In this document: positions 1-8,508 of the stretch, one piece after another
Layout of the letters: each line of letters starts with the position of its first letter
Position numbering within the stretch: the first letter of the stretch is position 1
NCBI RefSeq assembly: GCF_964283195.1
Contig: NZ_CAXYLH010000013.1
Reading direction: 5' to 3' (one strand)
DNA: 51,158 bases
Source: Paratractidigestivibacter sp003150175
Lineage (GTDB): Bacteria; Actinomycetota; Coriobacteriia; Coriobacteriales; Atopobiaceae
Program-made: the position numbers and the translations under genes
The notes under the pieces: generated by a model
Told to the model about the DNA's origin: nothing
Databases searched by the model: none
What the model saw: only the letters and a program-made list of their open reading frames with translations

Positions 1-16
1 AAAATGTTACCTGGGG

Positions 17-35
17 GGCGGGCCTCTGGCCCGCC
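17..35. repeat. GC-rich stem-loop near the left edge
   Basis: Perfect inverted repeat: GGCGGGCC at 17-24, three-base loop, GGCCCGCC at 28-35. No T-run follows on either strand, so a terminator role is not supported. It lies in the non-coding region downstream of accDA. The window starts too close to tell which gene, if any, it serves. Confidence 0.4.
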
Positions 36-83
36 ACTGCTATTTACACCACTTTATGGACGTAGCTCATTGGGGGTGTTGCG

Positions 84-224
84 CGCGCAGAAACCCGAAC
101 CTCCAGCTCCATTTTGGGGACATGCGCGCAGAAATCCGCGCCTCCAGCCCCGCCTAAAGCATCTACGCGCAGAATCCCCGACGTCCAGCTCGAAGTTTGG
201 GCTGGACGCCGGGGATTCTGCGCG
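84..224. repeat. Short tandem array of a 24-nt motif with an inverted terminal copy
   Basis: A 24-base motif beginning CGCGCAGAA and ending TCCAGC occurs at 84-107, 125-148 and 166-189. The period is exactly 41 bp, leaving 17-bp unlike spacers. A fourth copy lies inverted at 201-224. The third and fourth copies form a 24-bp hairpin with one mismatch and an 11-nt loop. No open reading frame here looks coding. It is probably an intergenic repeat family; its function is unknown. Confidence 0.75.
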
Positions 225-241
225 AGGGGCGCTGCGGCTCG

Positions 242-281
242 GGCGGCAAGCCACATCGCTAGGCGGCAAGCCCCATCGCTG
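242..281. repeat. 20-bp tandem duplication
   Basis: Two adjacent 20-bp units, 242-261 and 262-281, both starting GGCGGCAAGCC, match at 18 of 20 positions. They lie between the 41-bp-period array and the 123-bp element. No coding role is seen. Confidence 0.65.
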
Positions 282-402
282 GGTGACAGTCACTGCCTGC
301 AGCTTCCTGGGGCACCTATCAGCCGGTGACAGTCATTGCGTGATGGCTGGCAACGAATGATGTGTGTCCCAAAAAGCCGCACGTGATGACTGTCACCCAG
401 TG
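280..402 (+). repeat. 123-bp element, left copy (inverted relative to 10814-10936)
   Basis: This 123-bp segment aligns without gaps to the reverse complement of 10814-10936, with about 105 of 123 positions identical by hand count. It holds GTGACAGTCA at 283 and 326 and its complement TGACTGTCAC at 387. The spacings (43 and 61 bp) are the same in the other copy. Bases 325-342 and 380-397 can pair as an 18-bp hairpin with two wobble positions. The element starts 30 bp after the accDA stop codon and, read in the accDA direction, has the same orientation as the other copy has to birA. Confidence 0.85.
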
Positions 403-432
403 ACGGTAACTATCGCCCAGTGACGAAGGCCG

Positions 433-2187
433 TCAGCCGGCGACGGCACGGTCGGAGCCGATGGCGCGGAACTTGGCGTAGCGGCGCGCGACGAGCTCGC
501 CGGGGTCGAGGCGGCCGAGCTCGTCGAAGTCGACGGTGACCTCGCGCATGATGTCGTGGGCGATTTCGGCGTGAGAGAGGCCTAGGTCGTTGACCACCCC
601 GTCGACGAGGCCGAGCTCGCGGAGCTCGGGCGCCGTCAGGCCGAGCGCGTCCGCGGCGTCCTCGGCGCGCTTTGGGTCCTTCCACAGGATGGATGCGCAG
701 GCCTCGGGGCTCACGACGGAGAACGCGGAGCTGCGCAGCATAAGCAGCTTGTCCGCGACGCACAGCGCGAGCGCGCCGCCGCTGCCGCCCTCGCCCGTGA
801 TCACGCTGACCACCGGCACCGTGAGGCCGCTCATCTCCACGAGGTCCTGCGCGATGGCGTCGCCCTGGCCGCGCTCCTCGGCACCGATGCCGCAGTACGC
901 GCCGGAGGTGTCCACGAGACAGAGAACCGGCCGACCGAACTTCTGGGCCTGGCGCATGAGGCGCAGCGCCTTGCGGTAGCCCTCGGGGTGCGCCATGCCG
1001 AAGTTGCGGCGCACGCGCTCCTTGGTGGTGGTGCCGCGCTCGATGGCGATGACGGTCATGGGGCGCCCGTCTTTCCAGCCGATGCCCGCGACCACCGCGG
1101 CGTCGTCGCCATAGAGGCGGTCCCCGTGCAGCTCGATGAAGCCGTCGAGGCCGCCCTCGATGATCTCGGAGGCGGTGGCGCGCTCCGCCGAGCGCGTGAG
1201 CTTGACGACCTCGTAGGCGCTCGCGGGCTCGTCTGCGGCCTTGGCCTTGGGCTTGCCGCCGCGCTTGGCCGCGCGGCCCGTCGCCCCGCCACCGACCCCC
1301 AGCCCGACGAGCGAGTGCGGGGAACCCGCCGTCGGCGCCTCACCGGCGTGCAGCGAGAGAAGCTCCCCCAGCACGGCGGGCAGGTCCTTGCGCTCCACGA
1401 TCGCGTCGCAGAAGCCGTGCTCGAGCAGGAACTCCGAGCGCTGGAACCCCGCGGGGAGCTTTTTCCTCGCGGTCTGCTCGATCACGCGCGGGCCTGCGAA
1501 GGCGACGAGCGCCCCGGGCTCCGCCAGGGTGATGTCGCCTTCCATGGCGAAGCTCGCCGTGACGCCGCCGGTCGTGGGGTCGGTCAGCACACATATATAA
1601 AGAAGCCCCGCCTCAGAGTGGCGGCGCACCGCCGCGGACACCTTGGCCATCTGCATAAGGGAGGTCACGCCCTCCTGCATGCGCGCTCCGCCCGACACGG
1701 TGAAGCCCACGACGGGCAGGCCGGCCTCGGTCGCCTTCTCGAACACGCAGCAGATCTTCTCGCCGACGACCGAGCCCATCGACCCCATCATGAAGCCGGC
1801 GTCCATAAAGAAGAGCGCGCACTCGCGCCCGCCGATACGCCCGCGGCCGCAGACCACGGCGTCGTTCTCGCGCAAGGACTCGCGGGCCGCCTCGAGCTTC
1901 TGGGGGTAGCCCGGGAAGCCGAGGAAATCGGTCGCGCGCAGCCCGGCGTCCCACTCCTCGAAGCTGCCGGCATCCACGGTCATGCGCATGCGGGCACGGC
2001 CGGAAACGCGCAGGTGCTTGCCGCAGCGAGGGCAGACCTCGAGGTTCTCGCGGAGCTTCTCCTCGTCGATGGCGCGGCGGCAGCCCGGGCACTTGACGAG
2101 CACGTGGCGGGCGGGGAACTCGGCGCAGACCTCGGTCATGGGCCCCTCGAGCGCGTTCATCGCATGGCCGATCCTATTGCTCAGCAT
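433..2187 (-). CDS. accDA: Fused acetyl-CoA carboxylase carboxyltransferase, beta-alpha (AccD-AccA)
   Basis: 584 residues. The carboxyltransferase half of acetyl-CoA carboxylase moves the carboxyl group from carboxybiotin on AccB to acetyl-CoA, giving malonyl-CoA in the cytoplasm. The N-terminal half is AccD-like, with a four-cysteine zinc finger (CPGC at 33-36, CPRC at 52-55) and the crotonase-fold stretch MDAGFMMGSMGS. After a Gly/Ala/Lys-rich linker around residues 290-320, the AccA-like half contains ELHGDR, GTTTKERVRRNFGM and GEGGSGGALAL. E. coli encodes the two halves as separate genes; one polypeptide carries both here. The chosen ATG overlaps the accC stop by 14 bp and has GGAG about 7 nt upstream. 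It is the last gene of the fab operon. Confidence 0.95.
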   Translation of the reverse strand: MLSNRIGHAMNALEGPMTEVCAEFPARHVLVKCPGCRRAIDEEKLRENLEVCPRCGKHLRVSGRARMRMTVDAGSFEEWDAGLRATDFLGFPGYPQKLEAARESLRENDAVVCGRGRIGGRECALFFMDAGFMMGSMGSVVGEKICCVFEKATEAGLPVVGFTVSGGARMQEGVTSLMQMAKVSAAVRRHSEAGLLYICVLTDPTTGGVTASFAMEGDITLAEPGALVAFAGPRVIEQTARKKLPAGFQRSEFLLEHGFCDAIVERKDLPAVLGELLSLHAGEAPTAGSPHSLVGLGVGGGATGRAAKRGGKPKAKAADEPASAYEVVKLTRSAERATASEIIEGGLDGFIELHGDRLYGDDAAVVAGIGWKDGRPMTVIAIERGTTTKERVRRNFGMAHPEGYRKALRLMRQAQKFGRPVLCLVDTSGAYCGIGAEERGQGDAIAQDLVEMSGLTVPVVSVITGEGGSGGALALCVADKLLMLRSSAFSVVSPEACASILWKDPKRAEDAADALGLTAPELRELGLVDGVVNDLGLSHAEIAHDIMREVTVDFDELGRLDPGELVARRYAKFRAIGSDRAVAG

Positions 2188-3517
2188 AGATGTGCTCCAT
2201 CAGGTTCGTGTGGTAGTTGCCGGAGAGGAACTCCTCGTTGCCGAGGATCCGCAGCTGGAGGTCGCTGTTCTCCTGGACGCCCTCGATCACGAGCTCACCC
2301 AAGGCCGAGCGCATCTTCCTCACGGCGCCGTCGCGCGTAGGCGAGCAGACGATGACCTTGGCGAGCATCGAGTCGTAGTACGGCGGCACCGAGGCGCCCG
2401 GGAACAGCGCGGAGTCGAAGCGCACGCGCGGGCCGCCGGGCACGTGCAGCATCGTGACGGTCCCGCAAGACGGCAAGAAGTCCGGGGTCTCGGCATTGAT
2501 GCGGCACTCCATGGCGTGGTTGCGCACGGGAACGTCCTCGCTCGTGAAGGGCAGCGGCTGGCCGGCGGCAACGCGCAGCTGCCATTTGACGAGGTCGACG
2601 TCGGTGACGAACTCCGTCACGGGGTGCTCGACCTGCAGGCGGGTGTTCATCTCCATGAAGTAGAAGTTGCCGTCGTCGGTGTAGAGGAACTCGATGGTGC
2701 CGGCGCCCTCGTAGCCGGCGGCGCGCGCGAGGTCGCGGGCGGCGCGGTGCATGCGCTCGCGGACGTCGTCGCGGCCCTCGAGGCAGGGCGCGGGGCTCTC
2801 CTCGATGAGCTTCTGGTTGCGGCGCTGCACGGAGCACTCGCGCTCGCCGAGCGAGTAAACGTTGCCCTGCTTGTCCGCCATGATCTGGACCTCGACGTGG
2901 TGGGCCGGCGAGACGAACTTCTCCATGTAGCACTCGCCGTCGCCGAAGACGGTCTCGGCCTCGGTGTGGGCCTCGACGAAGGCGCGCGCGGCGGCCTCCA
3001 CGCGCTCGACCTTGCGGATGCCGCGGCCGCCGCCGCCCGAGCGGGCCTTGATGAGCACGGGGCAGCCGATGCGACGGGCCTCGCGCTCGGCCTCCTCGGG
3101 ACTGGTCAAGAGGTCGCAGCCGGGGACGACGGGAACGCCCGCGGCCTTGGCCGTGCGGCGGGCGGCGTCTTTGTCGCCCATACGGCTGATGACGTCGGCA
3201 GAGGGGCCGATGAAGGCCAAGCCGCACTTCTCGCACTCGCGGACGAAGCCGGCGTTTTCCGAGAAGAACCCGTAGCCGGGGTGGATGGCCTTGGCGCCGG
3301 ACTTGACGGCGCAGGTGAGCACCGCGTCCTCGTTGAGGTAGCTCTCGGCCAGGCGGGAGCCGCCGATGCAGTAGGCCTCGTCGGCCAGGCGCACGTGGAG
3401 CGCCTCGGCATCGGCGGGCGAGTAGACGGCGACGGTGCGGACGCCCATGTCGCGGCAGGCGCGGATCACGCGGACGGCGACCTCGCCGCGGTTTGCGACC
3501 AGGATCTTATCGAACAT
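2174..3517 (-). CDS. accC: Biotin carboxylase subunit of acetyl-CoA carboxylase
   Basis: 447 residues, the usual AccC length. It uses ATP and bicarbonate to carboxylate the biotin on AccB, the first half-reaction of acetyl-CoA carboxylase. Visible are the N-terminal MFDKILVANRGE opening, the glycine-rich ATP-grasp loop SGGGGRGI (160-167), and the metal and substrate segments FMEMNTRLQVEHPVTE. The ATG has GGGGAG a few bases upstream. The gene lies 12 bp after fabZ and overlaps accDA by 14 bp, so the carboxylase subunits are probably made in step. Confidence 0.96.
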   Translation of the reverse strand: MFDKILVANRGEVAVRVIRACRDMGVRTVAVYSPADAEALHVRLADEAYCIGGSRLAESYLNEDAVLTCAVKSGAKAIHPGYGFFSENAGFVRECEKCGLAFIGPSADVISRMGDKDAARRTAKAAGVPVVPGCDLLTSPEEAEREARRIGCPVLIKARSGGGGRGIRKVERVEAAARAFVEAHTEAETVFGDGECYMEKFVSPAHHVEVQIMADKQGNVYSLGERECSVQRRNQKLIEESPAPCLEGRDDVRERMHRAARDLARAAGYEGAGTIEFLYTDDGNFYFMEMNTRLQVEHPVTEFVTDVDLVKWQLRVAAGQPLPFTSEDVPVRNHAMECRINAETPDFLPSCGTVTMLHVPGGPRVRFDSALFPGASVPPYYDSMLAKVIVCSPTRDGAVRKMRSALGELVIEGVQENSDLQLRILGNEEFLSGNYHTNLMEHIYAEQ

Positions 3518-3529
3518 GTGAGGTCTCCC

Positions 3530-4048
3530 CTACCTGCGATTTTCCGGGTTGGCGGCGCCGGCGGGCGCGGGCGCGGCGGACGCGGGCGAGCCGGCGGGCG
3601 CGGCAGCGCTCCCCTGCCCCGCGGACGCCTTGCCCCCGTCCACGAGCGCGAACGACATGCTCGCCGTGCAGCAGACCTCGCCGCCCACGCTCGCGGTGCC
3701 CTCGCAGAAGCGGAACGGCCCGCGGGCACGGGTCACCTTGCAGCGGAGCTCGACGGTGTCGCCGGGGCGGACCGGGCGCTTGAAGCGGACCTTGTCGAGG
3801 CTCGTGTAGAACGGCGTGCCTCCGGCGCGGAGCTCGTCGGCAAAGAGCACGCAGCAGTTCTGGGCGAGCATCTCGCACTGGATCACGCCGGGCACCACGG
3901 GGTTGCCGGGGAAGTGGCCCTGCAGGAAGAACTCGTCGCCCTTGATGGTCAGCCGTCCCGCGGCCTCGTCGCCCTTGAGCTCGACCTCGTCGAGCAGCAG
4001 CATCGGCTCGCGGTGGGGCAGGATACCCTTGATCTCTTCTTTGTTCAT
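3530..4048 (-). CDS. fabZ: 3-hydroxyacyl-ACP dehydratase FabZ
   Basis: 172 residues. It dehydrates 3-hydroxyacyl-ACP to trans-2-enoyl-ACP in the elongation cycle. The hot-dog fold signature GHFPGNPVVPGV carries the catalytic His45, and Glu59 sits in the following helix (GVIQCEM). A normal FabZ is about 140-150 residues; this one has an extra Ala/Pro/Gly-rich tail of roughly 30 residues (from about 140) with no recognisable motif. The start is preceded by GGGGGCGAG. It lies between accB and accC inside the operon. Confidence 0.95.
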   Translation of the reverse strand: MNKEEIKGILPHREPMLLLDEVELKGDEAAGRLTIKGDEFFLQGHFPGNPVVPGVIQCEMLAQNCCVLFADELRAGGTPFYTSLDKVRFKRPVRPGDTVELRCKVTRARGPFRFCEGTASVGGEVCCTASMSFALVDGGKASAGQGSAAAPAGSPASAAPAPAGAANPENRR

Positions 4049-4057
4049 GCTCGCCCC

Positions 4058-4555
4058 CTAGCCGATGGTCATGAGGCAGCCGCCGTACTCGACGAGCTCG
4101 CCGTCCTTGGCGTTGATGGAGAGAACCTCGCCGTCGGCCTCGGCCGCGACCTCGTTCATGACCTTCATCGCCTCGATGATGCAGAGGGTCTCGCCCTTGC
4201 GGACCTTGGAGCCCACGTGGACGAAGGGGTCGGCGCCGGGCGCCGGGGAGGCGTAGTAGACGCCGACCATCGGGGCCTTGACCTCGGTGCCGGCGGGCTC
4301 TGCGGGCTCGGGCTCCGCTTCGGCGGCAGGGGCCTGCGCAGCCGCGGCCTCGGGGGCCGCCGCGGGGACGGCCGCGCCGGCGGCGAGAAGTGCCTCGGCG
4401 CTCACGGCCTGCGGCGCCACGACGACGGGCGCCGGCGCCTGCGCCGCGCCGCGCTCGAGCTCGAAGGCGGAGCCGTCGGGCTCCTCGACACGGACGCGGG
4501 TGAGCCCGCGGTCCTCCATGACGTCGGCGATCTGGGCGATCTTGTTCGAATCCAT
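4058..4555 (-). CDS. accB: Biotin carboxyl carrier protein
   Basis: 165 residues. It carries the biotin that shuttles CO2 from AccC to AccDA. The C-terminal biotinyl domain has the EAMKVMNEV motif with the biotinylated lysine at 131. An Ala/Pro/Glu linker of about 50 residues (about 38-90) separates it from a short N-terminal segment, the usual BCCP design. A longer frame runs upstream into fabF, but the ATG at 4555 follows AAGGAGG and begins 2 bp after the fabF stop, so it is the start. The lysine must be biotinylated by the divergently encoded BirA. Confidence 0.95.
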   Translation of the reverse strand: MDSNKIAQIADVMEDRGLTRVRVEEPDGSAFELERGAAQAPAPVVVAPQAVSAEALLAAGAAVPAAAPEAAAAQAPAAEAEPEPAEPAGTEVKAPMVGVYYASPAPGADPFVHVGSKVRKGETLCIIEAMKVMNEVAAEADGEVLSINAKDGELVEYGGCLMTIG

Positions 4556-4557
4556 GC

Positions 4558-5805
4558 TTATGCCTCCTTGGCGGCGCGGAGCGCTATGCACGCGTTGTGC
4601 CCGCCGAAGCCGAGGTTTGTCGAGAGGGCCCAGGTGAGCTCGCAGGCGCGGGCCTCGTTGGGCGTGTAGTCCAGGTCGCACGCCGGATCGGGCGTGCGGT
4701 AGTTGATGGTCGGGGGCACGACGCCGTCGCGCAGGGCGAGGGCGCAGGCCATGACCTCGGCGGCGCCCGTCGCGCCGACCATGTGGCCGGTCATCGACTT
4801 GGTCGAGCTCACGTGGGCCGCGCGGGCGGCGTCCTCGCCGAGGGCGCGCTTGAAGCCGAGCGTCTCGGACGAGTCGTTGAGCTTGGTCGAGGTGCCGTGG
4901 GCATTGATGTAGAGGCCCTCCTCGGGGCGGACGCCGCCCTCGGCCACGGCGAGCTCGACGGCGCGGGCGATTCCGGCGGCCTCGGGGTCCGGGCTCGTGA
5001 TGTGGTGGGCGTCGTCGGTGTTGCCGTAGCCGACGACCTCGGCGTAGATCCTCGCTCCGCGGGCGACGGCGTGCTCCCACTGCTCGAGGACGAGCACGCA
5101 GCCGCCCTCGCCCATGACGAAGCCGTCGCGGTCCGCGTCGAAGGGACGGCAGGCGGTCTGGGGGTCGGGGTTCGTGGTGAGCGCGCGGCAGGCCGTGAAG
5201 CCGGCGATGACCTCGGGGATGATGGCCGCCTCGGCGCCGCCGGCCAGGATGGCGTCGGCATAGCCGTGCTTGACGGCGCGGAACGCCTCGCCGACCGCGT
5301 GGGCCGAGGTCGCGCAGGCCGTGACCACGGGCAGGGTCGGGCCCTGGGCCTTGTGGCGGATGGCGATGTTGCCGGAGGCCATGTTCGGGATCATCATGGC
5401 GACGAGGTACGGGGAGGCGCGACGCAGCCCCTTCTTTTCCATGAGGTGGACCTGGTCGGTGTAGGTCTCGACCCCGCCGATGCCCGAGCCCACGTAGACG
5501 CCCAGGCGCTCGCGGTCGATCGCGCCCTCGGCGTCGAGACCGGAGTCGGCCATCGCCTCGTCGGAGGCGGCCATCGCGAGCTGCACGCAGCGGTCGAGGT
5601 GGCGCGCCTCGCGGCGGCCGAAGTACGCCTCGCCGTCGAAGCCCTTGACCTCGGCGGCCACCTGGACCGCGAACCCCTCCGCGTCGAAGCGCGTGATGGG
5701 GCCGATGCCGCAGCGGCCCGCGCGCATGGCCTCCCAGGTCTCGGCCGCGGTGTTGCCCAGCGGCGTGACGGCGCCGATGCCGGTGATCGCCACCCTGTGT
5801 TCCAT
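4558..5805 (-). CDS. fabF: 3-oxoacyl-ACP synthase II (FabF)
   Basis: 415 residues from the start chosen here. It condenses malonyl-ACP with acyl-ACP in each elongation round. The thiolase-fold catalytic triad is visible as the Cys in VTACATSAHA and the two His in NAHGTSTKLND and TKSMTGHMVGA. Two in-frame ATGs occur, at 5811 and 5805. The Shine-Dalgarno GGGAG abuts the first directly and is 6 nt from the second, so 5805 is preferred. Upstream is fabG (40-bp gap), downstream accB. Confidence 0.96.
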   Translation of the reverse strand: MEHRVAITGIGAVTPLGNTAAETWEAMRAGRCGIGPITRFDAEGFAVQVAAEVKGFDGEAYFGRREARHLDRCVQLAMAASDEAMADSGLDAEGAIDRERLGVYVGSGIGGVETYTDQVHLMEKKGLRRASPYLVAMMIPNMASGNIAIRHKAQGPTLPVVTACATSAHAVGEAFRAVKHGYADAILAGGAEAAIIPEVIAGFTACRALTTNPDPQTACRPFDADRDGFVMGEGGCVLVLEQWEHAVARGARIYAEVVGYGNTDDAHHITSPDPEAAGIARAVELAVAEGGVRPEEGLYINAHGTSTKLNDSSETLGFKRALGEDAARAAHVSSTKSMTGHMVGATGAAEVMACALALRDGVVPPTINYRTPDPACDLDYTPNEARACELTWALSTNLGFGGHNACIALRAAKEA

Positions 5806-5845
5806 CGTCATCTCCCAACCGGGCCGGACGTGCGCCGGCCCCTCT

Positions 5846-6619
5846 TTACATCGCCATTCCGCCGTCCACGCGGACGACCTCGCCCGTCACGTACGCCGCG
5901 GCGTTGCTCACCAGGAAGCGGACGACGGCCGCCACCTCGGAGGGGTCGGCCAGGCGCCCCAGGGGGATCTGCCCCTCGTAGCGCTCGACGACCTGCTCGG
6001 GCAGCGCGGCGGTCATGTCCGTCCTCACGAAACCGGGGGCCACGGCGTTGACGGTCACGCCGCGGGGCGCGAGCTCGCGGGCCACCGACTTGGTGAGGCC
6101 GATGAGCCCCGCCTTCGAGGCGGCGTAGTTCGCCTGGCCCGCGTTGCCCATGAGGCCCACCACCGACGACATGTTCACGACGCGGCCGCCGCGCTGGCGC
6201 ATGAACGCCCTCGTGAGGGCACGCGTCATGTTGAACGCGCCGGTGAGGTTCACGCCGACGACGCGCTCGAAGTCCTCGTCCTTCATGCGGACAAGAAGCC
6301 CGTCGCGCGTGACGCCCGCGTTGTTCACGAGCGCCCAGACGGCGCCGAAGTCGTCGAGGACCGCGCCGACGGTGGCCTTGACCTCATCGGCGCTCGCCAC
6401 GTCGCAGCGGTACGCGCGGGCGGTCGCGCCGGCTGCCTCGCAGGCGGCGACGGCCTCGGCGGCCGCCTCGGCGTTGCCGGCATAGACGAGCGCAAGGTCG
6501 AAGCCGTCGGCGGCGAGGCCCTCGGCCACGGCGCGGCCGATGCCGCGCGACGCGCCGGTGACGAGCGCCACGCGGCGCGAGGCGTCGCGGGACAGGAGCC
6601 CTTCTTTACTACTCGGCAT
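5846..6619 (-). CDS. fabG: 3-oxoacyl-ACP reductase FabG
   Basis: 257 residues. A short-chain dehydrogenase that reduces 3-oxoacyl-ACP with NADPH. It shows the cofactor motif VTGASRGIGRAV near the N-terminus, the NNAG segment and the catalytic SSVVG...YAASK serine, tyrosine and lysine. The ATG at 6619 lies inside the end of fabD (11-bp overlap) and is preceded by AAGGGAGG, which supports translational coupling. Upstream extension of the frame only covers fabD in another frame. Confidence 0.95.
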   Translation of the reverse strand: MPSSKEGLLSRDASRRVALVTGASRGIGRAVAEGLAADGFDLALVYAGNAEAAAEAVAACEAAGATARAYRCDVASADEVKATVGAVLDDFGAVWALVNNAGVTRDGLLVRMKDEDFERVVGVNLTGAFNMTRALTRAFMRQRGGRVVNMSSVVGLMGNAGQANYAASKAGLIGLTKSVARELAPRGVTVNAVAPGFVRTDMTAALPEQVVERYEGQIPLGRLADPSEVAAVVRFLVSNAAAYVTGEVVRVDGGMAM

Positions 6620-7574
6620 CGCGGGCGCCTCCCTTCGCAGCGAGCGCAGCCACGGCCTCGTCGAGTTCCTCGGGGGTCTCGACGTGGTAGAGGCGCGTGC
6701 CCTCGAGCGTGCGCTTGACGAGGCCGGTGAGGGTCTTGCCGGGGCCGACCTCCACGAAGGCATCGACGCCGGCGTCGGCCATGGCGCGGACCGTTTCGGT
6801 CCAGCGCACCGGGTTCGCGACCTGCGCGGAGAGGAGCTCCGAGGCGGCCGCGGGATCGGCCGGGTACGGGCGCGCCGTGCGGTTTGCCAGCACGGGCACG
6901 CGGGTCGCGGCGGGCGCATGGCCCTGCGCGAGGTAGTCGGAGAGGCCGCGGGCGGCGTCCGCCATGTACGGGCTGTGGAACGCGCCGGACACGGCGACCT
7001 TCATCGCGCGGCCGCCCGCCTCGTGCACGAGCTCGTCGAGCTTGGCGCAGGCCGCGGGCGAGCCCGCCACGACGGTCTGCAGCGGGCTGTTGTAGTTCAC
7101 GGGCCAGCAGTCGCCGTCGGTCGCGGCCGCCGACTCGGCGGCGAGCTTCTCGACCTGCGCGGCATCGAGCTTGACCACGGCGCGCATGGCGCCGGGGCGC
7201 TCTGCCGCGGCGTCGGCCATGAGCTCGGCGCGGCGGCACACGAGCCTGAAGCCGTCCTCGTCGGAGAAGGCGCCGGCGAAGGTAAGCGCCGCCACCTCTC
7301 CCAGCGAGAAGCCCGCGACAAGGTCCGGCTCCACGCCGCGCTCCGCGAGCGCGCGGGCGCAGGCGAGGTCGACGGCATAGACGCAGGGCTGGGTGTTCGC
7401 CGTCTGGGCGAGCTCTTCCTTGGTGCCCCCGAAGCACTGCGCGGACGTGCCCGACCGCGCGGCGTCAGCGGCGTCGAAGACCGCGCGCGCGGCAGGCGAC
7501 ACCGCGGCGAGCTCCTTGCCCATGCCAGGGCGCTGGGAGCCCTGCCCCGCAAACAGGAACGCTACTTTACCCAT
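6609..7574 (-). CDS. fabD: Malonyl-CoA:ACP transacylase FabD
   Basis: 321 residues. It transfers malonyl groups from CoA to ACP and so feeds the FabH and FabF condensations. It starts with the typical FLFAGQGSQ and has the nucleophile motif GFSLGEVAAL; E. coli FabD has His where this protein has Phe. The catalytic His lies in GAFHSPYM. The ATG at 7574 overlaps fabK by 13 bp. The neighbours fabK, fabG and fabF leave little doubt about the role. Confidence 0.95.
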   Translation of the reverse strand: MGKVAFLFAGQGSQRPGMGKELAAVSPAARAVFDAADAARSGTSAQCFGGTKEELAQTANTQPCVYAVDLACARALAERGVEPDLVAGFSLGEVAALTFAGAFSDEDGFRLVCRRAELMADAAAERPGAMRAVVKLDAAQVEKLAAESAAATDGDCWPVNYNSPLQTVVAGSPAACAKLDELVHEAGGRAMKVAVSGAFHSPYMADAARGLSDYLAQGHAPAATRVPVLANRTARPYPADPAAASELLSAQVANPVRWTETVRAMADAGVDAFVEVGPGKTLTGLVKRTLEGTRLYHVETPEELDEAVAALAAKGGARDAE

Positions 7575-8506
7575 GTGCCCGCCCCCGCCAGTACGCGCTC
7601 GGCGCCGTCGACGAGGTCGTCGACGATGGCCGCGGCGCTCTGGCGCTCGTGGACCATGCCCGCGACCTGACCACACAGGAAGGAACCGCCCGCGACGTCG
7701 CCGTCCTTGGCTGCCCGGCGCAGCGCGCCGGTGCCGAACTCGGCGAGCTTCTCGGGGGAAGCGCCCTCGGCCTCGAGCTTGGCGTACTCGTTCGTGAAGG
7801 GCGTCTTGAGCGCGCGGACGGGGTGTCCCGTGGAGCGGCCCGTCGCGCGGGTCGAGATGTCCTTGGCCTTGAGCACGAGCTCCTTGTACGGCTCGGAGAC
7901 GGTGCACTCGTCGGCAACGAGGAAGCGCGTGCCCACCTGGACGCCCTGGGCGCCCAGCATGAGGGCCGCCGCCACGCCGCGGCCGTCGGCGATGCCGCCC
8001 GCCGCGACGACGGGGATGTCCACCGCGTCGACGACCTGCGGGACGAGCACCATCGTGGTGAGCTCGCCGATGTGGCCGCCGGACTCGGTGCCCTCGGCCA
8101 CGACGGCGGTCGCACCGGCGCGGGCGACGAGCTTGGCGAGCGCCACGGAGGCGACGACCGGGACGACCTTGATGCCGGCGGCGATCCACGCCTTCATGTA
8201 CTTGCGCGGGTTGCCGGCGCCGGTGACGACGACCGGGACCTTCTCGTCGATGACGACCTGGGCGACCTCGTCAGCGAAGGGGCTCATGAGCATAACGTTC
8301 ACGCCGAAGGGCTTGCTCGTGCGGCGGCGCAGCTCGTGGATCTGGTCGCGGAGCCAGTCAGCGTTCGCGTTCATCGCGGCGATGATGCCCAGGCCACCGG
8401 CCTCGGACACGGCCGCGGCCAGAGAGGCGTCGGCGATCCACGCCATACCGCCCTGGAACACGGGCTTTTGGATCCCGAGGGCGTCGCAAAGAGGGGTCTT
8501 CAGCAT
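7562..8506 (-). CDS. fabK: Enoyl-ACP reductase II, FMN-dependent (FabK)
   Basis: 314 residues. A TIM-barrel flavoprotein of the nitronate monooxygenase/FabK family that performs the last reduction of the elongation cycle, replacing FabI. Visible are PVFQGGMAWI near the N-terminus, the flavin-phosphate segments PVVAAGGIADGRG and GAQGVQVGTRFL, and TESGGHIGE. Its place between acpP and fabD argues for FabK rather than a nitronate monooxygenase. Use of FabK usually goes with low sensitivity to FabI inhibitors such as triclosan; that is an inference. GGAGAAG precedes the ATG, 2 bp after acpP. Confidence 0.93.
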   Translation of the reverse strand: MLKTPLCDALGIQKPVFQGGMAWIADASLAAAVSEAGGLGIIAAMNANADWLRDQIHELRRRTSKPFGVNVMLMSPFADEVAQVVIDEKVPVVVTGAGNPRKYMKAWIAAGIKVVPVVASVALAKLVARAGATAVVAEGTESGGHIGELTTMVLVPQVVDAVDIPVVAAGGIADGRGVAAALMLGAQGVQVGTRFLVADECTVSEPYKELVLKAKDISTRATGRSTGHPVRALKTPFTNEYAKLEAEGASPEKLAEFGTGALRRAAKDGDVAGGSFLCGQVAGMVHERQSAAAIVDDLVDGAERVLAGAGTWVK

Positions 8507-8508
8507 GG

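Noticed and set aside
84..224. CRISPR array
   Set aside because: Only three direct copies of a degenerate 24-nt motif, 17-nt spacers, and the last copy inverted; no cas genes in the window.
4..360. Small open frames in the left repeat region
   Set aside because: They run through tandem and inverted repeats, lack ribosome sites, and have no recognisable product.
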